Below are positions 52,055 through 60,813 of a stretch of 64,000 nucleotides of DNA, piece by piece (positions within the stretch are counted from its first letter, which is position 1; every line of letters starts with the position of its first letter). A program made the translations under genes and the position numbers. The stretch comes from Chryseobacterium gleum (lineage in GTDB: Bacteria; Bacteroidota; Bacteroidia; Flavobacteriales_D; Crocinitomicaceae): the NCBI GenBank assembly GCA_945882095.1, contig CAMCWF010000002.1, positions 157,772 to 221,771 of the forward strand, in the 5' to 3' direction. The notes under the pieces were generated by a model. The model was not told the DNA's origin. It was given only the letters and a program-made list of their open reading frames with translations, and did not search any database.

Positions 52055-53445
52055 TATAAGTGAATCACTTCTCCATAGGCTGCTGCTGCAGCTTCCATGA
52101 TCGCTTCAGACATGGTTGGGTGTGGGTGAACGGTTTTAATTAAATCCATACCCGTGGTCTCTAATTTGCGCACTGCGACAATTTCCGCAATCATTTCAGT
52201 AACATTTGCGCCAATCATGTGTGCACCCAACAATTCGCCATATTTGGCATCAAAAATCAATTTTACAAATCCATCTTTCGCTCCTGCAGCACTTGCTTTA
52301 CCTGAGGCAGAGAAAGGAAATTTACCTACTTTGATGTCGTGACCGGCATCTTTGGCCGCTTTTTCGGTCATTCCTACAGAGGCAACTTCAGGGTTGCAAT
52401 ACGTACAACCTGGTATGTTTCCGTAATCTAAAGGTTCAGGGTGATGTCCTGCAATTTTTTCAACACAGATGATTCCTTCTGCCGAAGCAACGTGTGCCAA
52501 AGCAGGTCCTGGAACGATGTCGCCAATGGCGAAATAACCTGGAATGTTCGTTTGGTAAAAGTCATCTACCATGATCTTTCCTTTGTCTTGAATGATTCCG
52601 ATTTCCTCCAAACCTATATGCTCTAGGTTGGCTTGTATTCCTGCCGCAGACAAAACAACGTCACACTCAATTTTCTCTTCGCCTTTTGCCGATTTAACGG
52701 TAACAATGCATCCTTTACCTGTCGTGTCAACATGTTCCACGGTGGCTTCTGTCATAATTTTGATCCCTGATTTTTTGAATGATTTTTCCAATTGCTTGGA
52801 TACCTCGATGTCTTCAACCGGAACAATGTTAGGCATGAATTCAACGATGGTAACTTCCGTTCCCATGGCATTGTAGAAATAAGCGAACTCAACGCCAATG
52901 GCTCCTGATCCAACCACTACCAATTTTTTTGGAAGTTTAGGCAATGTCATCGCTTGACGGTATCCAAAGACTTTAACGCCATCTTGAGGTACGTTTGGCA
53001 ATTCCCTGGAGCGTGCACCTGTAGCGATGATTAACCCTTTGGTTGCAGTGTAGACCGTAGAAACACCTGAAGCGTCCTTAACAGAAACTTTTTTTCCGGC
53101 TTGAAGAATCGCATCACCTTGAATGACATCGATTTTATTCTTTTTCATTAGGTATTGAATGCCTGAGCTCATACCTTGCGCAACATCACGGGATCTTTTC
53201 ACGACGGAGTCAAAATCTGCAGTGGCTTCTTTTACTTGAATGCCGTACTCAGCTGCGTGGTTTATGTATTCAAAAACCTGCGCGCTTTTTAATAAGGCTT
53301 TTGTAGGTATACAGCCCCAATTGAGACAAATACCCCCCAAAGATTCGCGTTCAATTACCGCGGTTTTTAACCCCATTTGAGAAGCGCGAATGGCTGCTAC
53401 GTATCCACCAGGACCGGTTCCAATGATAATGATGTCGTATGTCAT
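52054..53445 (-). CDS. lpdA: Dihydrolipoyl dehydrogenase (E3)
   Basis: YDIIIIGTGPGGYVAAIRASQMG; GGICLNWGCIPTKALL; C-terminal HPHPTMSEAIMEAAAAAYGEVIHL. Confidence 0.95.
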   Translation of the reverse strand: MTYDIIIIGTGPGGYVAAIRASQMGLKTAVIERESLGGICLNWGCIPTKALLKSAQVFEYINHAAEYGIQVKEATADFDSVVKRSRDVAQGMSSGIQYLMKKNKIDVIQGDAILQAGKKVSVKDASGVSTVYTATKGLIIATGARSRELPNVPQDGVKVFGYRQAMTLPKLPKKLVVVGSGAIGVEFAYFYNAMGTEVTIVEFMPNIVPVEDIEVSKQLEKSFKKSGIKIMTEATVEHVDTTGKGCIVTVKSAKGEEKIECDVVLSAAGIQANLEHIGLEEIGIIQDKGKIMVDDFYQTNIPGYFAIGDIVPGPALAHVASAEGIICVEKIAGHHPEPLDYGNIPGCTYCNPEVASVGMTEKAAKDAGHDIKVGKFPFSASGKASAAGAKDGFVKLIFDAKYGELLGAHMIGANVTEMIAEIVAVRKLETTGMDLIKTVHPHPTMSEAIMEAAAAAYGEVIHL

Positions 53446-53653
53446 AGTTGAAATTTTGTCACGAAATTAGGTAAAATTCTCAGTTCAATTGTACATTTCA
53501 AACATTGTCCCTTAGGAAAATTCATTTGTCTCGGTTTCTTCGACGGGCAGAATATGTAACAAGCGATGGGTTGTGCATGCGAATAAAACCGCTGTGATGC
53601 TGCTTTAGGTCTCGTTAATTAGAGGCTTAGAAAGATTTTTTTAGGTTCCCTAC

Positions 53654-54349
53654 CTATTTTGATTTTGATTTCATCAAGTCGGAAAGATAATCGATTTGCA
53701 CTTCTTGAATTTCAAGTAATTTTTTGTTTTGATGAATGATGAGGTGGTCAATTTTTTCACTTAACAACTTGATTTCCAATTCAGCTTTTAAGTTGATTTT
53801 ATAGTCGTTCTCTGCCCGACCCCGGTCTTTCTGTTCCTGACGGTTTTGGCTCATCATAATGATAGGGGCTTGGATTGCAGCCAGACAAGATAAAATGAGG
53901 TTAAGTAAAATAAACGGATAAGGATCGTATTGTTTTTGGCCTAAAATCCACGCGTTGAGGACAATCCATAACATTAAAAAAGAAAAGAAGATGATGATGA
54001 AGGTCCAGCTACCTCCAAAAGTTGCGATGGCATCAGCCATTCTTTGCCCGAGGGTCAGTTCCTCTTCATTCGTTACCTCAAGGTTTTCGGTTAAAACGGA
54101 ATTGTTTTGAATCGCTTCCAGTACATCCAAATCCACCTTTGCCAATTCTCCCTTTTCCTCCAAGACCAGTTGGGTGATGTATTTTCTTCGAAACGAATTT
54201 AATTCTTCAATGCTAATGATACTGCTTTCCGTAAAATTTGGATGCGCTTTCTGAATGAAACGAAACAAGCTTTCCCGGATATCCTCTGCTTTAACAGATT
54301 CGTTTTGACGGATTTCTTTGCCCGAAACGCTGCTTGTGGTTTTAGTCAT
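53654..54349 (-). CDS. DUF1003 domain membrane protein
   Basis: LGQRMADAIATFGGSWTFIIIFFSFLMLWIVLNAW...DPYPFILLNLILSCLAAIQAPIIMMSQNRQEQKDR. Confidence 0.9.
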   Translation of the reverse strand: MTKTTSSVSGKEIRQNESVKAEDIRESLFRFIQKAHPNFTESSIISIEELNSFRRKYITQLVLEEKGELAKVDLDVLEAIQNNSVLTENLEVTNEEELTLGQRMADAIATFGGSWTFIIIFFSFLMLWIVLNAWILGQKQYDPYPFILLNLILSCLAAIQAPIIMMSQNRQEQKDRGRAENDYKINLKAELEIKLLSEKIDHLIIHQNKKLLEIQEVQIDYLSDLMKSKSK

Positions 54350-54872
54350 TTTTCAAAGGGCGCTTTAACGGGTATGATGGATTGTAAACGAGAGAATCTT
54401 TTTCCCATCGGTTGTTACGCTTTTGCAAGTGAATATGACCATAGGGTAAGTATTGCTTGGCATACAGAGAATCATGTGAATGTAGGAATATTTTTCCCAA
54501 GGTGAGGTTAACGTCAGCCCCTTTTGCTTCTAGGCGGATGATGCGCGTGGAATCTGATTCGATTTCCTGCTTCCATTTTCGAAGGCTTTGGATGTATTTC
54601 CTAGGTTTTCGAGCACGAATGATGGTTTCCGTCTTGTCGCGAAATTGTAAGATTACAATGCGTTTCAAGGATTGCTTAGCACATTGATTTTTTGAGTCTT
54701 TTGAAACGTAGGAAAGGGAAAAGCCACGGTGACTTTCGGTTTTAACATCTTTTTGATACACCATGCATTCGCTTTCAAGCATAAACCGGGGGTCTAAATT
54801 CTCTTTGGTGGCGCAACCAAACAACAGGAATGACAATAACAAGAAGTGATAAAATGCTTTCATCGATTTCAA
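54342..54872 (-). CDS. Hypothetical lipoprotein
   Basis: MKSMKAFYHFLLLSFLLFGCATKEN lipobox. Confidence 0.65.
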   Translation of the reverse strand: MKSMKAFYHFLLLSFLLFGCATKENLDPRFMLESECMVYQKDVKTESHRGFSLSYVSKDSKNQCAKQSLKRIVILQFRDKTETIIRARKPRKYIQSLRKWKQEIESDSTRIIRLEAKGADVNLTLGKIFLHSHDSLYAKQYLPYGHIHLQKRNNRWEKDSLVYNPSYPLKRPLKND

Positions 54873-54889
54873 ATGTACAAATTAGCGTT

Positions 54890-55282
54890 TCATTTTAAGG
54901 TCATACAACCTGGACAAATACCTGATACAGTGAGATACAGTTCTTGAACCTGATAATTGAAGGGTAAATTCACCTGAATCTGGTTCTCTTCTAAACATTC
55001 GATACGCTTGCATTGGGTACAACTGAAGTGAAAATGGTCGTGGGAATGTGCTGCAAGTTCGTCGCATGTTTGACACAAGGCATAATTCAAAACCCCATCT
55101 ATGTTAACGATTTTATGTATTTTTTTCTCAGAAATCAACCGGTCCAAAATGCGGTAAACCGTTACGCGATCACAAATACCATTTAAACGTTCAAACAATT
55201 CGGGTTGACTCAAGGCGCGATTCGCTCGGCTCATCTCGTCTAAGACGGCTTGTTTTGCTTTTGTATTCCGAACGACAGGCAT
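54890..55282 (-). CDS. Fur-family transcriptional regulator (Zur/Fur-like)
   Basis: RVTVYRILDRLISEKKIHKI; HSHDHFHFSCTQCKRIECLEE; C-terminal CPGC; start at internal ATG. Confidence 0.88.
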   Translation of the reverse strand: MPVVRNTKAKQAVLDEMSRANRALSQPELFERLNGICDRVTVYRILDRLISEKKIHKIVNIDGVLNYALCQTCDELAAHSHDHFHFSCTQCKRIECLEENQIQVNLPFNYQVQELYLTVSGICPGCMTLK

Positions 55283-55292
55283 TAATGATTTT

Positions 55293-55352
55293 TTAATGCA
55301 ACAAAATTGCAATAATTTTTTACATTTGCAAAACACAATGTTGTTGCATTAA
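55293..55352. promoter_or_regulatory. Divergent regulatory region with paired TGCAA/TTGCA palindromes
   Basis: TGCAA-CAAAA-TTGCA (55297-55311) and TGCAA-N12-TTGCA (55327-55348); TACATTTG -7 element at 55321-55328; 11-bp TTAATGCAACA / TGTTGCATTAA arms. Confidence 0.55.
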
Positions 55353-55362
55353 TATTTTTTTA

Positions 55363-57609
55363 ATGAAGTGTTTCTTTGTTTTGAGCTTACTTTTCTCTGT
55401 GTTCGCCTCTTTTTATGGCCAACAAGTTACCGTAGAAGTATTTGATTCAATTCGCGGTATGCCCTTGGTTGATGCGACCGTTTACTGCGTTGAATACGAC
55501 CAGACGGTGCTTACAAACAAAGAGGGACGAAGTGTGTTTGCGTTGAGTAAGCATAACTCGCTAACGATAAAAGTTGTTTCCCTAGGATATAGAAGTGCTT
55601 TTTTTACGGTGAATGCAGGACAAAATTCTGTCACGGTAAACTTAATGCCTGTTCACTTAGACATGCACGAGGTAACTGTCTCTTCAGGGGCGCTTATTCA
55701 ATCCAACAAGAATCCGTTCCACATTGAATCACAGAAAATGTCATCACTTGGCGTAATTGCAAATTTAACCCTCGGGGAGGCTTTGGCAAGAATACCGGGT
55801 GTATACAATGCGGCTTTAGGGAATGGGATTTCAAAACCTGTGATTCGTGGAATGCAAGGAATGCGTGTCATTACCTTGTTGAATGGGTTGCGATTAGAAG
55901 GGCAACAATGGGGCGGCGATCACGGCATTGGCATAACGAGCTTAGGTGTTTCTGCGGTTGAGGTAATTAAGGGTCCAGCAAGTTTGTTATATGGTGCAGA
56001 TGCATTGGGAGGGGTTGTTTATCTGGTTGATGCTCCGTTTGCAGCGTCAAATGCACGTTCTCTGGAAGTTCAATCGGAAGGATTTTCCAATACCTTGGGA
56101 GGGAGGGCTCAATTTATTTACAAGGAATCTTACCATAAATTTAGGTGGTTCGTTGCCTCGACGTATGCTAATCATGCCGATTTTCAACTCCCTTCCGGAA
56201 AATTCGCGAAGAACGCTCGATTTAACGACCTCGGCGCGAAAATAAACATGTCATACACAGGGAAGAACAGTTTGTATGCATTGCGTTATACCAACAGTCA
56301 TTCCGTGGCGGGAATTCCGGGACATACCTATGACACCTTAGCCACGCCCATGACTTTTCAGGTAGAGGAACGTGCTCGGACTTATGAATTACCTGCACAG
56401 TTTTTTCAAAATCACCTATTGCAAGCAACCGCAAACTTCTATCGGGATAAATATGATTTCTTGGTAATGTACGGCGCCACTGTCAATCGATTAATTGAAT
56501 TTGACGAGAAGGTAACCATTCCTTCGCTTAGCATGAACCTGCTGAATCATTTGGCGCAATTGAAATGGCAAATTAAATGTAATAAATCAACAAAAATCAC
56601 TGCAGGATTACAGTCGATGATACAAAAAAACACCAATGCGGAAAACGCCTCAGACACACTGATACCTAATGCGAAATCGGTTGATGTGGGTGGTTATTTC
56701 AACATCAATCATGAACGAAATCGATGGAATATACAGGCAGGTTTTCGTTTTGATCGAAGAACTTTATTTGGGATAGACTTACCGAACCAGGGTGTGGTGA
56801 ATTACAATGGTCTAAATGGAAGTATTGGCGCAGTGCGTAGTTCACAGCGAATGGTATTTAGGACCGCTTTGTCAACGGGGTTTCGGGCACCCCATTTAAC
56901 AGAATTGTTTTCAAATGGATATCATCATGGAGCCCTTAGGTATGAGGTAGGGGATGCTAAGTTATCACCAGAAAAAGCTGCGCAATTGGATGTAACCTTG
57001 GAGTGGAATCAAGCGCATAGCTCGTTTGCAATGAATCCATTTACGAGCTACATTATTGATTATATCTACTTGGAGCCATTGGGGGTGCTTTTTGACGGTA
57101 TACCAGGATATCGATATGTACAAAACAATGAAGTTTTGTTCTCAGGACTTGATTTGTCATATCATGTACATCCGCATTTTGCACACGGGTTACATTGGGA
57201 AGTTTCATTGTCCTATCTTTATGTTAGCGCCTTGGGAGACAGCGCTGTTTCCATGATTCCGCAACCTAGAATGCAAAATGTTTTTCGCTACGAATTTGAA
57301 TCGGTGAATAAGGTTAGAATTAAAGAAGTGAATGTTCAATCAACCTTAATGGGACCCCAAAACCAGGTGGCATATTTGGAAAGCCCGTCAAAAGCCTATC
57401 ATGTCCTTGATTTTTCTTTGGTATTTGTTCTCGGTAAATCAAATCAATTTAGTTTTAAAGCAGGCGGTCGAAACATCCTTAATGCCACCTATATAGATCA
57501 TTTATCACGATTAAAAAACATTCAAATGCCTTTTCCCGGAAGGAATTTCTTTCTTGGTCTTGGGTATAATTTCAACGGTAAACTTAAAAACGAATCAAAT
57601 GAAAAGTAA
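55363..57609 (+). CDS. TonB-dependent receptor, candidate metal (Zn/Cu/Fe) receptor
   Basis: Carboxypeptidase-like domain, plug GEALARIPGVYNAALGNGISKPVIRGMQGMRVITLLNGLRLEGQQWGGDHGIGI...VEVIKGPASLLYGADALGGVV, barrel. Confidence 0.92.
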   Translation: MKCFFVLSLLFSVFASFYGQQVTVEVFDSIRGMPLVDATVYCVEYDQTVLTNKEGRSVFALSKHNSLTIKVVSLGYRSAFFTVNAGQNSVTVNLMPVHLDMHEVTVSSGALIQSNKNPFHIESQKMSSLGVIANLTLGEALARIPGVYNAALGNGISKPVIRGMQGMRVITLLNGLRLEGQQWGGDHGIGITSLGVSAVEVIKGPASLLYGADALGGVVYLVDAPFAASNARSLEVQSEGFSNTLGGRAQFIYKESYHKFRWFVASTYANHADFQLPSGKFAKNARFNDLGAKINMSYTGKNSLYALRYTNSHSVAGIPGHTYDTLATPMTFQVEERARTYELPAQFFQNHLLQATANFYRDKYDFLVMYGATVNRLIEFDEKVTIPSLSMNLLNHLAQLKWQIKCNKSTKITAGLQSMIQKNTNAENASDTLIPNAKSVDVGGYFNINHERNRWNIQAGFRFDRRTLFGIDLPNQGVVNYNGLNGSIGAVRSSQRMVFRTALSTGFRAPHLTELFSNGYHHGALRYEVGDAKLSPEKAAQLDVTLEWNQAHSSFAMNPFTSYIIDYIYLEPLGVLFDGIPGYRYVQNNEVLFSGLDLSYHVHPHFAHGLHWEVSLSYLYVSALGDSAVSMIPQPRMQNVFRYEFESVNKVRIKEVNVQSTLMGPQNQVAYLESPSKAYHVLDFSLVFVLGKSNQFSFKAGGRNILNATYIDHLSRLKNIQMPFPGRNFFLGLGYNFNGKLKNESNEK

Positions 57610-57808
57610 ACAATTGTTTATAACGTCCTTGTGCCTATTTGCGCTTACTTTCGTGTCTTGCAAAAAGAATCAATGTTCGAATTGTCATTATGACAAGGCC
57701 GGTGCTGAAATTGAGCTGGGTGAAAAATGCGGAACTGAAATGGAGGCTTTGGAAGCGAATGGCTATACGGATACGACAGGGACTTACACCGTTCATTGTG
57801 CCCATTGA
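57599..57808 (+). CDS. Small Cys-rich lipoprotein
   Basis: MKSKQLFITSLCLFALTFVSCKKNQCSNCHYDKAGAEIELGEKCGTEMEALEANGYTDTTGTYTVHCAH; overlaps the receptor stop by 11 nt. Confidence 0.75.
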   Translation: MKSKQLFITSLCLFALTFVSCKKNQCSNCHYDKAGAEIELGEKCGTEMEALEANGYTDTTGTYTVHCAH

Positions 57809-57827
57809 TATAGGTTTTTTGTGAAGT

Positions 57828-57857
57828 TAAAAAATCCGGTTTCCTGGATTTTTTTTG
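57828..57857 (+). terminator. Rho-independent terminator of receptor/lipoprotein operon
   Basis: AAAAATCC...GGATTTTT hairpin followed by T tract. Confidence 0.7.
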
Positions 57858-57895
57858 TTAATAAAGTTGGTTTTGTTTGTTGTGTTAGCACCTGA

Positions 57896-57922
57896 TTGGC
57901 TAAAAGATATTCCTTACTTTTG
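57896..57922 (+). promoter_or_regulatory. Promoter of purL operon
   Basis: TTG-(16 nt)-TACTTTTG, 15 nt before the purL ATG. Confidence 0.5.
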
Positions 57923-57937
57923 TCTTTGAAAATTATC

Positions 57938-60178
57938 ATGGAAAATACTTTACAAAAAGAAGCTACGCTTGCACAAGCCATTGAACTTGGCCTAAGAGCC
58001 GATGAATTTGAGCAAATCAAAGACATTCTAGGTCGAACCCCCAATTTTACAGAAACTGCCGTATATTCAGTGATGTGGTCAGAGCATTGCTCTTACAAAA
58101 ACTCCATTCTTTGGTTAAAAACCTTACCGAAAGACGGTCCCCATATGTTGGTCAAAGCGGGTGAGGAAAATGCGGGAATGGTAGACATCGGCGATGGACT
58201 GGGCTGCGTTTTTAAAATTGAATCACACAATCACCCAAGTGCGTTAGAACCTTATCAAGGTGCAGCAACAGGGGTAGGAGGAATCAACCGAGATATTTTT
58301 ACCATGGGTGCACGTCCCATTGCGCAGCTGAATTCGTTGCGTTTTGGTAACCTTGACCTACCAAGAACAAAGTGGCTCGTTAAAGGCGTCGTAAAAGGAA
58401 TTGGTGATTATGGAAATGCTTTTGGAATTCCCATCGTGGGAGGAGAAGTGTTCTTTGACGATTCATTCAACACCAATCCACTTGTAAATGCATTTTCAGC
58501 AGGTATCATTGACAGCAATAAAACCATCTCTGCCACTGCAAAAGGAAAAGGAAATCCAGTATTTATTGTAGGTTCTTCAACCGGTAAAGACGGAATTGCG
58601 GGCGCAGCGTTCGCATCCAAAGACATCACTGAAGATTCTGTAAATGACTTGCCCTCTGTGCAAGTAGGCGATCCTTTTATGGAAAAGTTACTCTTGGAAG
58701 CCACACTCGAACTCTCGCATACAGACGCCATCGTGGGTATGCAAGACATGGGAGCTGCAGGCATTACCTGCTCCACCTGTGAGATGTCTGCCGCAGGAAA
58801 GGTTGGTATGGATATTTTCTTGGATAAAGTCCCTACCAGACAAGAAAACATGCTCCCATATGAAATCTTACTTTCTGAAAGTCAAGAACGAATGCTCGTG
58901 GTCGTTCACAAAGGAAAAGAATCTGTGGTAAAAGCAATCTTTGACAAGTGGGACCTCAACGCAGAAGAAATAGGTTTTGTCACCGAAACCGGAAGGGTAC
59001 GCTATTTTATGAACGATGAAATGGTTGGAGATGTACCTGCGGAATCCTTGGTATTGGGAGGAGGTGCGCCACAAAATAAAAGGGAATACAAAGAACCTGC
59101 ATCCTTTCAAGAAGCTAAGCGATTTGACCCTTCTAAAATTGAAATTCCCAAGAACCTTTATGAAGTAGGTTTTAAGCTTTTATCCTTTCCAAACATTGCC
59201 TCCAAACGTTGGATCTATGAACAATATGATTCAATGGTAGGCACCGTTAACATGTCTACCAATGCACCATCCGATGCGGCCATCGTAAACGTTAAAGGAA
59301 CCGACAAAGCCCTGGCGATGACCGTTGATTGTAATTCTCGATATGTCGCTGCTGACCCAGAAGTGGGTACCATGATTGCCGTTTCTGAAGCCGCGCGTAA
59401 CATCTCAGTGTCAGGAGGGATTCCCTCTGCGATTACCAATTGTTTGAATTTCGGAAATCCGTACAACCCGGAATGCTATTGGCAATTTGTGCGCGCCATC
59501 AAAGGCATGACAACCGCATGTCTAAAATTTGGTACGCCTGTTACAGGCGGAAATGTATCCTTTTACAACCAAACCGTGAGCAATGGCAAGGAGGTTCCCG
59601 TTTTTCCTACCCCAACCATTGGAATGATTGGGATTTTGGCCGATAAAACCAATAAAATGACCCTTGATTTTAAGGAGAAAGGTGACTTGATTTTCCTTAT
59701 TGGAGAATACAACGACGACATTGCCTCTTCAGAATATTTAGCCACCTATCATGGGGTAAAAAATACACCCGCTCCTTATTTCAATTTGGAAGAGGAATTT
59801 CAAATGCAGCAAGCCGTGCAAACTTTGATAAAAGACAAACTGATCAATGCTGCACACGATGTTTCGGATGGAGGGCTTTTTGTCACCTTGGTGGAAATGT
59901 CACTGCCCCGCGGACTTGGATTTGACATCGTTACAGATTCAGAAATTCGCATGGATGCATTCTTATTTGGCGAAGGACAGGGAAGGGTAGTGGTGACACT
60001 CTCTGATGAAACCGAAGAAAGTTTCATAGAATTTATGGTAAGTAGCGGAGTTAACATAACTTTGTTAGGACATGTGACCAAAGGAAAACTCCAAATTGAT
60101 GAAATGCCGTTTGGATTTATCGACGATGCTCGGGACATTTACATGAACGCATTAGGGTTGAAAATCGAAGAAAATTAA
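57938..60178 (+). CDS. purL: Phosphoribosylformylglycinamidine synthase subunit PurL
   Basis: YSVMWSEHCSYKNS; IESHNHPSALEPYQGAATGVGGINRDIFTMGARPIA. Confidence 0.96.
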   Translation: MENTLQKEATLAQAIELGLRADEFEQIKDILGRTPNFTETAVYSVMWSEHCSYKNSILWLKTLPKDGPHMLVKAGEENAGMVDIGDGLGCVFKIESHNHPSALEPYQGAATGVGGINRDIFTMGARPIAQLNSLRFGNLDLPRTKWLVKGVVKGIGDYGNAFGIPIVGGEVFFDDSFNTNPLVNAFSAGIIDSNKTISATAKGKGNPVFIVGSSTGKDGIAGAAFASKDITEDSVNDLPSVQVGDPFMEKLLLEATLELSHTDAIVGMQDMGAAGITCSTCEMSAAGKVGMDIFLDKVPTRQENMLPYEILLSESQERMLVVVHKGKESVVKAIFDKWDLNAEEIGFVTETGRVRYFMNDEMVGDVPAESLVLGGGAPQNKREYKEPASFQEAKRFDPSKIEIPKNLYEVGFKLLSFPNIASKRWIYEQYDSMVGTVNMSTNAPSDAAIVNVKGTDKALAMTVDCNSRYVAADPEVGTMIAVSEAARNISVSGGIPSAITNCLNFGNPYNPECYWQFVRAIKGMTTACLKFGTPVTGGNVSFYNQTVSNGKEVPVFPTPTIGMIGILADKTNKMTLDFKEKGDLIFLIGEYNDDIASSEYLATYHGVKNTPAPYFNLEEEFQMQQAVQTLIKDKLINAAHDVSDGGLFVTLVEMSLPRGLGFDIVTDSEIRMDAFLFGEGQGRVVVTLSDETEESFIEFMVSSGVNITLLGHVTKGKLQIDEMPFGFIDDARDIYMNALGLKIEEN

Positions 60179-60813
60179 TGGAATACAATACAACAAGAGG
60201 AAGGCTTATCCTTCCAGAATACGGAAGGAATGTTCAGAATATGATTGCACATGCAATGGAAATTCAAGAAAAAAAAGAACGAAACCGAGCCGCCCAAGCC
60301 ATTATTGAAGTGATGGGACAACTAAATCCCCATCTTCGTGACGTGGATGATTTTAGACATAAACTTTGGACGCACTTGTTTGTGATGTCAGATTTTAAAT
60401 TGGATGTGGACTCCCCGTATGAAATTCCTAAGCCTGAAGTACTCAATGAGAGACCTAAAATCATGAGCTACCCCAAAAGCAAGATTCGCTACGGCCATTA
60501 TGGAAAATATACCCAAAACATCTTGGAATCTTCTACATTGGTTACCGATCCAGATGAACGTAACTACTTGAAAAATACCATGGCTAATTTTATGAAGAAA
60601 CAATACCTTTCTCATAACAATGATACCGTTGAAAATCAAGTCATAACCGAACATTTAAGAGAGCTTTCCCATGGCGATTTGGTATTGGATAATCCGGATG
60701 AATTGGTCAACACCAATACCCTGCTAAGGTCAATGGGTATGGGTAACAACAATAACAACAAAAAATACAACAAGAATTTTAAACAAAAACAAAAGAAAAA
60801 ATTTAAAAAGTAA
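60178..60813 (+). CDS. DUF4290 domain protein
   Basis: MEYNTTRGRLILPEYGRNVQNMIAHAMEIQEKKERNRAAQAIIEVMGQLNPHLRDVDDFRHKLWTHLFVMSDF. Confidence 0.9.
   Translation: MEYNTTRGRLILPEYGRNVQNMIAHAMEIQEKKERNRAAQAIIEVMGQLNPHLRDVDDFRHKLWTHLFVMSDFKLDVDSPYEIPKPEVLNERPKIMSYPKSKIRYGHYGKYTQNILESSTLVTDPDERNYLKNTMANFMKKQYLSHNNDTVENQVITEHLRELSHGDLVLDNPDELVNTNTLLRSMGMGNNNNNKKYNKNFKQKQKKKFKK

Noticed and set aside
53446-53653. ~200-nt intergenic region upstream of lpdA as a tRNA/ncRNA
   Set aside because: No cloverleaf or terminator-like hairpin recognised; likely promoter region.
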